From contig NZ_BOPB01000005.1 in assembly GCF_016863535.1 (NCBI RefSeq), forward strand, positions 124,001-188,000: a stretch of DNA of 64,000 nucleotides. The letters are read 5' to 3'. Below are positions 43,796 to 52,030 of this stretch, piece after piece. Within the stretch, counting starts at the first letter, position 1. The number at the start of each line of letters is the position of its first letter. The stretch is from Micromonospora lutea. GTDB taxonomy: Bacteria; Actinomycetota; Actinomycetes; Mycobacteriales; Micromonosporaceae. The notes below the pieces were generated by a model, which was not told the origin of the DNA, ran no database searches, and saw only the letters and a list, made by a program, of their open reading frames with translations. The translations under genes were made by a program, and so were the position numbers.

Positions 43796-44581
43796 CTACG
43801 GGGCCTGGAATCCGGCGGCGGTGAGGACGGCCTGGCCCGGGCCGGAGAGTACGTGGTCGACGAACGCCTGGGCGGCCGGCCTGTTCGGGGCGTGCTTCAG
43901 CACGACGATCGGATAATCGTTGATCGCCTCGGCCGATTCGGGAAACTCGATGCCGTCCACGTCGTCGTCGGCGGCCCGTACGTCGGTGCGGTAGACCAGT
44001 GCCGCGTCGACCTCGCCCAGCCGCACCTTGGACAGCGCCGCCCGGACGTCCCGTTCCAGGGTGACCGGGGTGAGTGTCACCCCGGCTGCCGCCAGGGCCT
44101 TCCCCGCCGCCGCGCCGCAGGGAACCTGTTCGGCGCAGAGCGCGACCTTGACATCCGGCTGGTTCAGGTCGGCCAGGCCGGTCACCTCGTCCGGGTTGCC
44201 GTCGGGTACCGCGATCACGAGCTGGTTGCGGACGAAGACAGTCGGGCTGCGGTCGCCGTTACCGGCGTCGGTGACGGTCGTCATGTTCGCCGGGGAGGCG
44301 GAGGCGAACACGTCCGCCGGCGCGCCCTGGTTGATCTGTGTCGCGAGGGCGGAGCTGCCGGCGAAGCTGAAGACGACCCGTACGCCGGGATTCGCCGCCT
44401 CGAAGTCCGCGCCGATCCGGGTGAACGACTCGGTGAGCGACGCGGCGGCGAACACCGTGACATCGCCGGTCACGGTGCTGGCACCGCTCCCGGACAGCGG
44501 GTCGGTGCTCTGGTCGCTGCCGCAGCCGACCAACGCGACAACGGTGATGACGGTGAACAGAGCCAGCCGTCGTGCCGTCAC
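43796..44581 (-). CDS. modA: Molybdate-binding lipoprotein
   Basis: A 261-residue periplasmic-type binding protein; lipobox VALVGC places the lipidated Cys at residue 20. The oxyanion-binding fold is visible in VTVFAAASLTESFTRIG, VVFSFAGSSALATQINQGAPADVFASAS and the hinge NDYPIVVLKHAPN. GTG 44581 overlaps the regulator's stop by four bases and follows AGGAGG. First structural gene of the molybdate unit. Confidence 0.93.
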   Translation of the reverse strand: MTARRLALFTVITVVALVGCGSDQSTDPLSGSGASTVTGDVTVFAAASLTESFTRIGADFEAANPGVRVVFSFAGSSALATQINQGAPADVFASASPANMTTVTDAGNGDRSPTVFVRNQLVIAVPDGNPDEVTGLADLNQPDVKVALCAEQVPCGAAAGKALAAAGVTLTPVTLERDVRAALSKVRLGEVDAALVYRTDVRAADDDVDGIEFPESAEAINDYPIVVLKHAPNRPAAQAFVDHVLSGPGQAVLTAAGFQAP

Positions 44582-44994
44582 GAGCCGTTCCTCCTACTGT
44601 CCGGATGGGCCGAGGGCCGCTCCACCACGACCGTGGTCGACTTGATCACCGCGATCGCCACCGAGCCGACCGCCAGCCCCAGGTCGTCGACGGCTTCGCG
44701 GCTCATCAGCGACACCACCCGGAACGGACCGGCCTGAATGTCCACCTGAGCCATCACGGCGTCCTTGACCACGGCGGTGACGATGCCCCGCAACCGGTTA
44801 CGGGCCGATGACTCGTCGGCCCGGTCGTCCGGGTCACCGGCCTGCGCCCGTACGAAAGCAGCCAGGTCGACGCCGTCGATCACGCGATGCCCCTGGTCGT
44901 CGCGGGCAGCGGTGAGCCGGCCGGCATCCACCCAGCGCCGCACCGTGTCCGCGCTGACACCCAGCAACTCCGCCGCCTCGCCCATGCGAAACAT
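44578..44994 (-). CDS. MerR-like HTH / Mop (TOBE) molybdate-responsive regulator
   Basis: A 138-residue protein: an excisionase/MerR-type HTH (FRMGEAAELLGVSADTVRRWVDAGRL, residues 2-27, then RDDQGHRVIDGVDLAAFVRA) fused to a Mop domain (NRLRGIVTAVVKDAVMAQVDI to STTVVVE) that binds molybdate. It is first in the mod operon and overlaps modA, so it likely adjusts mod expression to molybdate, a ModE-like job. ATG 44994 is chosen; upstream in-frame codons lack family sequence. Confidence 0.85.
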   Translation of the reverse strand: MFRMGEAAELLGVSADTVRRWVDAGRLTAARDDQGHRVIDGVDLAAFVRAQAGDPDDRADESSARNRLRGIVTAVVKDAVMAQVDIQAGPFRVVSLMSREAVDDLGLAVGSVAIAVIKSTTVVVERPSAHPDSRRNGS

Positions 44995-45152
44995 CGCCAC
45001 GCCGGCCACCTTACGCCATGCAATCGCGAGCCAGACGCCGGGAAAAGCCTCGAATCTGCGGGTGGGCGTCCGTAGTTCTGGGCGCAGTTGCCGCACCGAG
45101 ACCTGGCCGGAGACGGTTTCCCGGATATTTCGGATCGATCTCGGCCAAGGTC

Positions 45153-45158
45153 TTGACG
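45153..45158 (+). promoter_or_regulatory. -35 element TTGACG of the GH43 operon
   Basis: TTGACG lies 5 bp upstream of the LacI-type operator, which would fall between -35 and -10 positions. No strong -10 is seen (CAGCAT at 17 bp spacing). Confidence 0.4.
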
Positions 45159-45163
45159 ATCTA

Positions 45164-45177
45164 TGTTAGCGCTAACA
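45164..45177. promoter_or_regulatory. Perfect LacI-family operator TGTTAGCGCTAACA
   Basis: A perfect 14-bp palindrome with the central CG of LacI/GalR-family operators. It lies 42 bp upstream of the chosen GH43 start. Actinobacterial glycosidase genes are commonly repressed through such sites and induced by oligosaccharides. No LacI-type gene lies in this window. Confidence 0.85.
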
Positions 45178-45218
45178 GCATGGAGGCTCCCCGTAACACT
45201 CGCGTCTGGAGCCCCTCC

Positions 45219-47633
45219 ATGCAGGTGTCTGACGGCCCTCCCGCGCCACGACGGACCCCACTGGTGATGACCGGCATGCTGCTCTGCGCTGCCGTGATCT
45301 CCCCAACCGGCGTGGCACACGCCGCCGACGAGTGGTCACCTCCGTCGTCGTACACCTCGACCGACCGAGGCGACGGCACGTACAGCGTGCCGCTGCTGCG
45401 CTCCGACGTCCCGGACATCAGCGTGGAACGGGTGCCGGCCGCCGAGAACGACGAGGGCCGCGACGTCTACTACATGATCAGCACGACGATGCACCTCAGC
45501 CCGGGTGCGCCGATCATGAAATCCCACGACCTGGTGAACTGGGAGATCGTCAACTACGTGTTCAACCGGGCGAGCGTCGGCGACGCGTTCTCGTTGCGCA
45601 ACGGGCAGAACTCGTACGGGCAGGGCCAGTGGGCCTCGTCGCTGCGGTACCACGACGGCGTCTTCTACGTCGTGTTCAACACCAACAACCTCGGCGGCGC
45701 GTACATCTACCGCACGGACGACATCGAGAACGGCTCATGGCAGCGCACGGCACTGGGCCGGGGCCTGCACGACCCTTCGCTCTTCTTCGACGTCGACGGC
45801 ACGCCGTACATCTTCCATGGCTCCGGCGGTACCAGCGCGGTACGCCTCAACGCCGACCTGACCGCGATCACCGCGAACTACCCGAACATCTTCACCGCCG
45901 GTGACTACGCCGGCCAGCCGTTCATCGGTGGGTTGTTCGAGGGCGCCCAGTTCTACCACATCGACGGCTGGTACTACGCGGTGATCATCACCTGGCCCTC
46001 CGGTCAGGGTCGACAGGTCGTCATGTTCCGCTCCCGGGAACTGCTCGGCCGCTACACCGCGACCGGTGGCGTGAACACCTACGAGGCGCGGGGAGTGCTC
46101 AACTCCAACGGCTTCGCGCAGGGCAGCCTGGTCCCGATCGCACGCGACGGCGGAACGACCGACTGGTACGGCATGTTCTTCCGGGACACCTTCCCGATCG
46201 GCCGGATCCCGGCGCTCATTCCCGCCACCTGGTCCGACGGCTGGCCGACCTTCGGCGCCAACGGCGTCGTGGCGGTGGACGGCACCTTCATCAAACCGAT
46301 CCAGCTCAGCCCCGCCGAAGAGCTGTTCGCCCGGCAGCAGAGCATCGTGGTCTCCGACGACTTCGCCAACGACGCGGCGCACAAGCCCTACCTGGACGAA
46401 CAGTGGACGCCACCGCCGGGAGGCGAGCAGGAGATCGCGCCGAACGGGTCGCGGCTGGACCTGGCGTGGCAGTGGAACCACGCCCCGGACAACCGGTACT
46501 GGTCGCTGACCGATCGCACCGGATGGCTGCGACTCACCACCGGCACGGTGGTCACCGGCGACTACGTCTACACCAAGCTCGCCAACCGTGCCGAACTGGC
46601 CTGGTTCGAGGAGGCCCGCAACACCCTGTCGCAGCGCACGTTCGGGCCACGACAGTCGGTGGAGACCAGGATGGACATCTCCGGGATGAAGGACGGCGAC
46701 GTCGCCGGACTGGCCGCCTACAACCGCGGCTTCTCCTACGTCGCGGTCAAGCGGACCGGTGGCGTCAACACCATCGGCGTGGTGAACCGGGGGCAACCGT
46801 TCGCGGTCGACCTGGACCAGGCGACGCTGGAGAACTTCCTGCCGGGCAGCACCGCGTCGCTGGGCGAGGCGACCGAGGTGCACCTGAAGGCGGACCTGGA
46901 CTTCGCCGCGCCGAGCGGTCAGCTCTGGACCACCTTCCACTACAGCCTCGACGGGCGCAGCTGGTCGCAGCTGGGCAACCGGGTCGGTCCGCAGACGCTG
47001 GACGGCAGCCTCGCCCACTTCATGGGGCACCGGGTCGGTCTGTTCAGCTACGCGACCCAGCAGGCCGGCGGGCACGTCGACTTCGACCACTTCCTGCTCA
47101 GCGACACGTTGACGGCTCAGGGCCGGTCCCTGGACACCAGCCGGCTCGACGCCGCCATCGCGTACGCCGCGACGCTGGACGAGGCCGACCACCCGGCCGA
47201 CGCCTGGGCCGTGATGCTCGCCCGGCTGGCCGAGGCGCAGGCGGCACGGGAGCGCGGCTTCGGCACCCAGAACCAGATCGACGCGCCGGAGCGGGCGCTG
47301 AGCTACCAGCTCGCCCGACTCGGCGTGCTCCGGGTCGACCCGGCAGAGCTGCCGGTGACCGTCCGCGCGCAGGCACGCTGTGTCGGTGGTGACGCGTACG
47401 TGGCCGTGCAGGCACGTAACGACCATGACGCTCCGGTCGACATCGTGCTGGAGACCGCGTACGGCCAGCGGTCGGTGCCGGACGTCGCGCCGGGCGCCCA
47501 CGCCTACCAGCAGTTCAACGTCCGGGCGGCGGCGGCGCCGGCGGGCACCGTGACGGTCCGGGTCAGCGGGTCGGTCGACGGCCGCACGGTGACCACCGTG
47601 CGGACCGCGAACCACCCGGCCGTGGACTGCTGA
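45219..47633 (+). CDS. Secreted GH43 glycosidase with ConA-like and C-terminal domains
   Basis: An 804-residue exported enzyme, probably beta-xylosidase or alpha-arabinofuranosidase. Signal peptide to about residue 35 (LLCAAVISPTGVAHA). GH43 five-bladed propeller about 45-370: DVPDISVERVP (base Asp), LHDPSLFFDVDGTPYIFHG (modulating Asp) and GGLFEGAQFYHIDGWYY (acid Glu). A beta-xylosidase C-terminal ConA-like domain follows (about 380-630), then a helical spacer and a 90-residue domain shared with the next protein. ATG 45219 follows GGAG at 7 nt; the in-frame ATG at 45180 abuts the LacI operator. Confidence 0.88.
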   Translation: MQVSDGPPAPRRTPLVMTGMLLCAAVISPTGVAHAADEWSPPSSYTSTDRGDGTYSVPLLRSDVPDISVERVPAAENDEGRDVYYMISTTMHLSPGAPIMKSHDLVNWEIVNYVFNRASVGDAFSLRNGQNSYGQGQWASSLRYHDGVFYVVFNTNNLGGAYIYRTDDIENGSWQRTALGRGLHDPSLFFDVDGTPYIFHGSGGTSAVRLNADLTAITANYPNIFTAGDYAGQPFIGGLFEGAQFYHIDGWYYAVIITWPSGQGRQVVMFRSRELLGRYTATGGVNTYEARGVLNSNGFAQGSLVPIARDGGTTDWYGMFFRDTFPIGRIPALIPATWSDGWPTFGANGVVAVDGTFIKPIQLSPAEELFARQQSIVVSDDFANDAAHKPYLDEQWTPPPGGEQEIAPNGSRLDLAWQWNHAPDNRYWSLTDRTGWLRLTTGTVVTGDYVYTKLANRAELAWFEEARNTLSQRTFGPRQSVETRMDISGMKDGDVAGLAAYNRGFSYVAVKRTGGVNTIGVVNRGQPFAVDLDQATLENFLPGSTASLGEATEVHLKADLDFAAPSGQLWTTFHYSLDGRSWSQLGNRVGPQTLDGSLAHFMGHRVGLFSYATQQAGGHVDFDHFLLSDTLTAQGRSLDTSRLDAAIAYAATLDEADHPADAWAVMLARLAEAQAARERGFGTQNQIDAPERALSYQLARLGVLRVDPAELPVTVRAQARCVGGDAYVAVQARNDHDAPVDIVLETAYGQRSVPDVAPGAHAYQQFNVRAAAAPAGTVTVRVSGSVDGRTVTTVRTANHPAVDC

Positions 47634-47652
47634 CCGTCCGTTCCGACACCCG

Positions 47653-47678
47653 CGACGGCTGGCCAGCAGGGGCCGTCG
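47653..47678 (+). other. Small hairpin between the two GH43 genes
   Basis: CGACGGC (47653-47659) and GCCGTCG (47672-47678) pair around a 12-nt loop in the 86-bp gap. It may tune relative expression of the two genes; too weak to call a terminator. Confidence 0.3.
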
Positions 47679-47719
47679 TCGGTACCGAACCCCCGGATCC
47701 ACCCTCAAGGAGGATGTCA

Positions 47720-50116
47720 GTGACACATCGCGTGCGAAGGGCGGCTGCTCTCGTCACGGTCGGGCTCATGCTGGCCACGGGGCTCGTCGCCGCGTCGCCG
47801 GCCCAGGCGGACGACACCGAACTCGTCGTCAACGGCGGATTCGAGGACGGGCTCACCGGTTGGTTCGTCAACAACGGCAACGCGACCGACAGCGCCACGT
47901 TGTCGCTCACGGCGGACGCCCACTCGGGATCGAGTGCCGTGCTCGTCACCAACCGGACGACGACCGGGTCCGGCCCGATGCAGGACCTCAGTGGCCGGGT
48001 ACAGGCCGGGCAGACCTACGCCCTGACGGCCCGGATCAAGTACGAGAACCCGAACGGGCCGGCGACGAAACAGTTCTTCGCCACGATGCACTACGGCGCG
48101 GCGAACTACACCAACCTCGTCAGCGTCGTGGCCACCAAGGGACAGTGGGCGCAGTTCAACGGGACCTTCACCATTCCGGCCGGGCAGAACGTGTCCACGG
48201 CCCGACTGTTCTTCGAGACGCCGTGGACGAGCACGCCGTCATCGGACCCGGAGGTGCACCTGATGGACTTCAAGCTGGACGGTGTGTCGGTGGTCGGCGC
48301 CGCGCCGCCGCCCGCACCGTCGAAGACCATCGAGGTGGTCGGCAAGCTGCCCGGCGAGCACAACCCCTTGATCGGGCACAAGTTCGGCGCCGACGGCTTC
48401 GGCTTCGTGCACGAGGGCCGGGTGTACCTGTATCTGACCAACGACACCCAGGGCTACGCGCCCGACCCGGTCACCGGTGTCTCGCCGGGCATCAACTACG
48501 GCGACATCAACCAGATCACGCTGATCTCCTCGACCGATCTGGTGAACTGGACCGACCACGGCGAGATCCAGGTGGCCGGCCCGAACGGTGTGGCGCCGTT
48601 CACCAACAACTCGTGGGCACCCGGCATGGCCCGCAAGGTGGTCGACGGGCAGGAGAAGTTCTTCCTCTACTACGCCAACGGCGGCGGATCCAGCAACGTG
48701 ATCACGGGCGACTCGCCGCTCGGCCCGTGGCGCAGCGAGCGCACCAGCACGCTGATCGACGGCCGCACTCCCGGCGCCGAGGACGTGGCCTGGAAGTTCG
48801 ACCCGGCGCCGTTCGTGGACGCCGACGGAAAGCCGTACCTCTACTTCGGTGGTGGTCCCGCGTCGACGAGCATGCCGCCGGCCGAGCGGTTCAACAACCC
48901 GAAGAACCTACGGGCGATCGAGCTCGGCGACGACATGGTGTCGACCCAGGGCACGGCGGCCGTGGTCGACGCCCCCGTCGCCTTCGAGGCGGCCCACGTC
49001 TTCGAGCGTGACGGCAAGTACTACCTCTCGTACTCCTCGCACTTCGGCGGCAACGATTTCGGCGGGAACCAGACCCCACTGCCCGGGTACCCCGGCGGCG
49101 GCCAGATCGGCTACCTGATCTCCGACGACCCGATGGAATGGCCGAAGGAAACCTACGCCGGCGTGCTGTTCCCGAACCAGTCGCAGTTCTTCGGCGCCGG
49201 CACCGGCGGCAACAACCATCAGTCGGTCTTCGAGTTCGAGGGCAGGTACTACTTCACGTATCACGCCCCGACGCTGAACAAGCGGATCAACGGCAACACC
49301 ACCCAGGGGTACCGCAGCCCGCACATCCAGGAACTCACCTTCAATCCGGACGGCACCATCCAGCAGGTGGTGGGCACCTACGCCGGCGTCGACCAGGTCC
49401 GCGACTTCGACCCGTACCGGGTGTTCGAGGCGGAAACCTTCGGCTGGAGCAAGGGCATCGCGACCCGCAAGATCGACGGCGGGTCCAGCCAGTTCGGCGA
49501 CGCGGCGCCGAACCTGGTGGTCGGCGACATCAACGACGGCGACTGGACCGGGTTGTCGTCGGTGGACTTCGGCGACGGCGCCCGCAGCGTGACGGCGAAG
49601 GTGCGGCCGCTCGCGAGCGGTGGAGCGATCCAGATCCGGCTGGACGAGGTCACCGCTCCGGTGGTCGCGACCATTCCGGTCGACGCGCCCCTGGGCGAGT
49701 GGACGGAGCTGACCGCCGAACTCGACGGTGTCGCGGGCGTGCACGACGTGTACTTCACCTACACCGGGCCGGACGGTGTCGACCTCTTCGAACTCGACAC
49801 GTGGGCCTTCGAGGCCGGGACCGGTGCCGAGGTGCCGGTCACGGTCAGTGCCCAGGCGCGGTGCGTGGGCGGTAACGCGTACGTGGCGGTGCAGGCACGC
49901 AACGACCACGACACCCCGGTGGACATGGTGCTGGAGACGGCGTACGGGCAGCGGTCGGTGACCGGCGTGGCACCCGGCGCCAACGCGTACCAGCAGTTCA
50001 ACACGCGGACGGCGGCAGTGCCGGCCGGGACGGTGACCGTGCGGGTCACCGCCGACGGTGTCACGGGGACGACCGTGCGAACCGTCGACCACCCCGCCGC
50101 CACCTGCGGCGGCTGA
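47720..50116 (+). CDS. Secreted GH43-type glycosidase with two carbohydrate-binding modules
   Basis: A 798-residue exported enzyme. Signal peptide to about residue 30 (LATGLVAASPAQA); a CBM4/9/22-like module about 33-190 (LVVNGGFEDGLTGW); a GH43 domain about 200-565 with GADGFGFVHEGRVYLY (base Asp), WKFDPAPFVDADGKPYLYFGG and AAHVFERDGKYYLSYS (acid Glu); a CBM6-like module about 566-700 (RVFEAETFGWSKG); and the 90-residue C-terminal domain shared with the preceding protein. Such layouts occur in arabinoxylan arabinofuranohydrolases. GTG 47720 sits 6 nt after AAGGAGG; the ATG at 47714 directly abuts it and is less likely. Confidence 0.88.
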   Translation: MTHRVRRAAALVTVGLMLATGLVAASPAQADDTELVVNGGFEDGLTGWFVNNGNATDSATLSLTADAHSGSSAVLVTNRTTTGSGPMQDLSGRVQAGQTYALTARIKYENPNGPATKQFFATMHYGAANYTNLVSVVATKGQWAQFNGTFTIPAGQNVSTARLFFETPWTSTPSSDPEVHLMDFKLDGVSVVGAAPPPAPSKTIEVVGKLPGEHNPLIGHKFGADGFGFVHEGRVYLYLTNDTQGYAPDPVTGVSPGINYGDINQITLISSTDLVNWTDHGEIQVAGPNGVAPFTNNSWAPGMARKVVDGQEKFFLYYANGGGSSNVITGDSPLGPWRSERTSTLIDGRTPGAEDVAWKFDPAPFVDADGKPYLYFGGGPASTSMPPAERFNNPKNLRAIELGDDMVSTQGTAAVVDAPVAFEAAHVFERDGKYYLSYSSHFGGNDFGGNQTPLPGYPGGGQIGYLISDDPMEWPKETYAGVLFPNQSQFFGAGTGGNNHQSVFEFEGRYYFTYHAPTLNKRINGNTTQGYRSPHIQELTFNPDGTIQQVVGTYAGVDQVRDFDPYRVFEAETFGWSKGIATRKIDGGSSQFGDAAPNLVVGDINDGDWTGLSSVDFGDGARSVTAKVRPLASGGAIQIRLDEVTAPVVATIPVDAPLGEWTELTAELDGVAGVHDVYFTYTGPDGVDLFELDTWAFEAGTGAEVPVTVSAQARCVGGNAYVAVQARNDHDTPVDMVLETAYGQRSVTGVAPGANAYQQFNTRTAAVPAGTVTVRVTADGVTGTTVRTVDHPAATCGG

Positions 50117-50153
50117 CTCCCGGTCCATCCACCACACGACAACGGAGCAACGG

Positions 50154-50786
50154 ATGAGCACATGGAATCGCAAGCGGTTGGTCGCGGCGGGGGCGGCGGG
50201 CGTCCTGCTGGTCGGGTCGGCGGTGGTGCCGTCGCCGGCCCTGGCCGAGCCGGGTGACAGCGGCGAGGTGAAGGTCACCGTCGACATCGAGGAGATTCAG
50301 GAGCCGGGGGTGCTGGCGATGTCGATCGCCGGTGACTCGGTGGCGTTGACCGAGGACGGGTCGACGTTGCTGGTCCGCCAGTTCGTGGGCGGTCTGCCGA
50401 GGGTCACCGTCACCGACACCCGCACCGCCGACGAGGTGCCCGGGAGCGCGGCATGGGCGGTGTTGGGCAGCGCGACCGATTTCGTCGGTAGCGCTGGTCA
50501 GGCGGCGATCGGTGCCGAGCATCTGGGCTGGCAGCCGCGGTTGCTCGACGGCGGTGACACCGGCCTGGTCAGCGCGGGTGAGGAGGTCGTGACGGTGCTG
50601 GACGAGCCGACGCAACCGGGGAACAACGTGGGTCTGGTCGACCAGGAACTGCTGGTGTCGACGTTCGCCTCCGATGCGGTGGCCCCGGACGCGTACTCGG
50701 TCGACGCCGACCTGTTCCTGCGGACCCCGGCGGATGTCGCGGCCGGTTCGTACACCTCCACCCTGACCCTGTCCCTGTTCGAGTGA
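50154..50786 (+). CDS. Secreted WxL-like surface protein
   Basis: A 210-residue exported protein: signal peptide (LLVGSAVVPSPALA, cleavage near residue 30), then a beta-rich domain with VTVDIEEIQEPGVLAMSIA, RVTVTDTRTADEVPGSAAWAV and the C-terminal AAGSYTSTLTLSLFE, which resembles the end of Firmicute WxL domains though the Trp of WxL is replaced. No sortase motif or membrane span. It is followed by a DUF916-like protein, the usual partner of WxL proteins. ATG 50154 has GGAG 8 nt upstream. Confidence 0.72.
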   Translation: MSTWNRKRLVAAGAAGVLLVGSAVVPSPALAEPGDSGEVKVTVDIEEIQEPGVLAMSIAGDSVALTEDGSTLLVRQFVGGLPRVTVTDTRTADEVPGSAAWAVLGSATDFVGSAGQAAIGAEHLGWQPRLLDGGDTGLVSAGEEVVTVLDEPTQPGNNVGLVDQELLVSTFASDAVAPDAYSVDADLFLRTPADVAAGSYTSTLTLSLFE

Positions 50787-50791
50787 CAACG

Positions 50792-50814
50792 GTGCGGTGG
50801 CCTGGTCACCGCAC
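50792..50814 (+). terminator. Intercistronic hairpin 1
   Basis: GTGCGGTG and CACCGCAC pair perfectly around a 7-nt loop, starting 6 bp after the WxL-like gene. It probably stops or processes part of the transcript before the DUF916-like gene. Confidence 0.6.
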
Positions 50815-50817
50815 ATT

Positions 50818-50845
50818 CCGGGGGTCGCCGCACGGCGGCCCCCGG
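50818..50845 (+). terminator. Intercistronic hairpin 2
   Basis: A 12-bp stem, CCGGGGGTCGCC against GGCGGCCCCCGG with one T-G wobble and the loop GCAC, directly after hairpin 1. Confidence 0.65.
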
Positions 50846-50876
50846 GTCCGCATCCGGCCAACCTCGAAGGACTGTG

Positions 50877-51911
50877 ATGATCCGATTTCTGCCGCGGTGG
50901 GTGGCCGTGCTGGGCGTGATGTCGGCCATCGTGTCGATCACCCCGGTCGCCGCGTCGGCGGAGCCGACCGGCGCGACGGTGACCTGGGCGGTGCAGCCGG
51001 CGGACGCGCGGGGCCCGGACGGCCGTCGGTGGATCGAGCACACGCTGGATCCGGGTGCGGTGGTGACCGAGCACCTGGCGGTGCGGAACTTCGGTGACTC
51101 GCCGGTGGTGTTCGCGCTGCAGGCCGCCGACGGTTACCTCACCGACAAGGGGCGGTTCAACATGTTGACCTCCGGCCAGGAGTCCGTGGACGGTGGTACC
51201 TGGATCATGCTGCCCGAGACGGTGACCGTGGGGGCGAAACAGACGAAGGTGGTGCCGTTCACCATCACCGTGCCGCCGGACGCGACGCCGGGAGATCATC
51301 CGGCCGGCGTAGCGGCCACGGTGACCAGCACCGGTGGGACGGTGGCGGTGCAGAGTCGGGTCGGGTTCCGGGTCATGCTGCGGGCCAGTGGCACCGTCAC
51401 GGCCACGATCGGCGTCGAGGATCTGATTGTCAGGTATGAGAGGTCGTGGAATCCCTTCACCGCCGGCGATGTCCACCTGACCTTCACCGCGCGGAACAAC
51501 GGCAACGTCGCGGTCACCGGCGACGGCACCGTCCGGGTGGACGAGATGGTCGGATCGGGGGGCCGGAACGCGTCCACCGAGGTGCCGGAACTGATGCCGG
51601 GAGACGGTCGACAGGTCGCGGCCCGGGTCGGCGGGGTGTGGGGGCTGGGTCGGCTCACCACCACCGTCGAGGTGACGCCGGCCGTCGTGTCGGGCGACCC
51701 GGCCGGGGCCCAGATGCGACCGACCACCACCACGGTGACCGTCTGGGCGGTGCCCTGGCCGCACCTGGTCATCACGGTGCTGATCGGCACGGTGATCCTG
51801 GGCTGGCTGACCAGCACCCGCCGACGTCGCCGGCACCTCGCCCGGCTGCTCGACCAGGCCCGCGCTGAAGGCCGGGCCGAGGGTCGCACCTCCGTGATCA
51901 CCGCCGACTGA
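50877..51911 (+). CDS. DUF916-like (WxL-interacting type) membrane-anchored protein
   Basis: A 344-residue protein with a signal peptide (VSITPVAASA, about residues 1-28), two immunoglobulin-like beta domains (TGATVTWAVQPADARGPDG and HTLDPGAVVTEHLAVRNFGDSPVVF; then SRVGFRVMLRASG and WNPFTAGDVHLTFTARNNG), one C-terminal membrane span (about 300-318, HLVITVLIGTVILGWL) and a basic cytoplasmic tail. This is the DUF916/DUF3324 layout of Firmicute proteins that bind WxL proteins at the cell surface. ATG 50877 follows GAAGGA. Confidence 0.75.
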   Translation: MIRFLPRWVAVLGVMSAIVSITPVAASAEPTGATVTWAVQPADARGPDGRRWIEHTLDPGAVVTEHLAVRNFGDSPVVFALQAADGYLTDKGRFNMLTSGQESVDGGTWIMLPETVTVGAKQTKVVPFTITVPPDATPGDHPAGVAATVTSTGGTVAVQSRVGFRVMLRASGTVTATIGVEDLIVRYERSWNPFTAGDVHLTFTARNNGNVAVTGDGTVRVDEMVGSGGRNASTEVPELMPGDGRQVAARVGGVWGLGRLTTTVEVTPAVVSGDPAGAQMRPTTTTVTVWAVPWPHLVITVLIGTVILGWLTSTRRRRRHLARLLDQARAEGRAEGRTSVITAD

Positions 51912-52030
51912 TCAGGCGCACCGTCGTGGACCACCACAGTGGAACTGCTCAGGTCGGCCCGAACTTTTCCCATGTGAACAAAAAGATGACGGCCTATTGC
52001 GTGAAGCGTCGCCATCGTGAGGATGATTCG

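Noticed and set aside
48908..50287. A 459-codon minus-strand frame opposite the second GH43 gene
   Set aside because: Antisense to conserved GH43/CBM6 sequence, no domain recognised.
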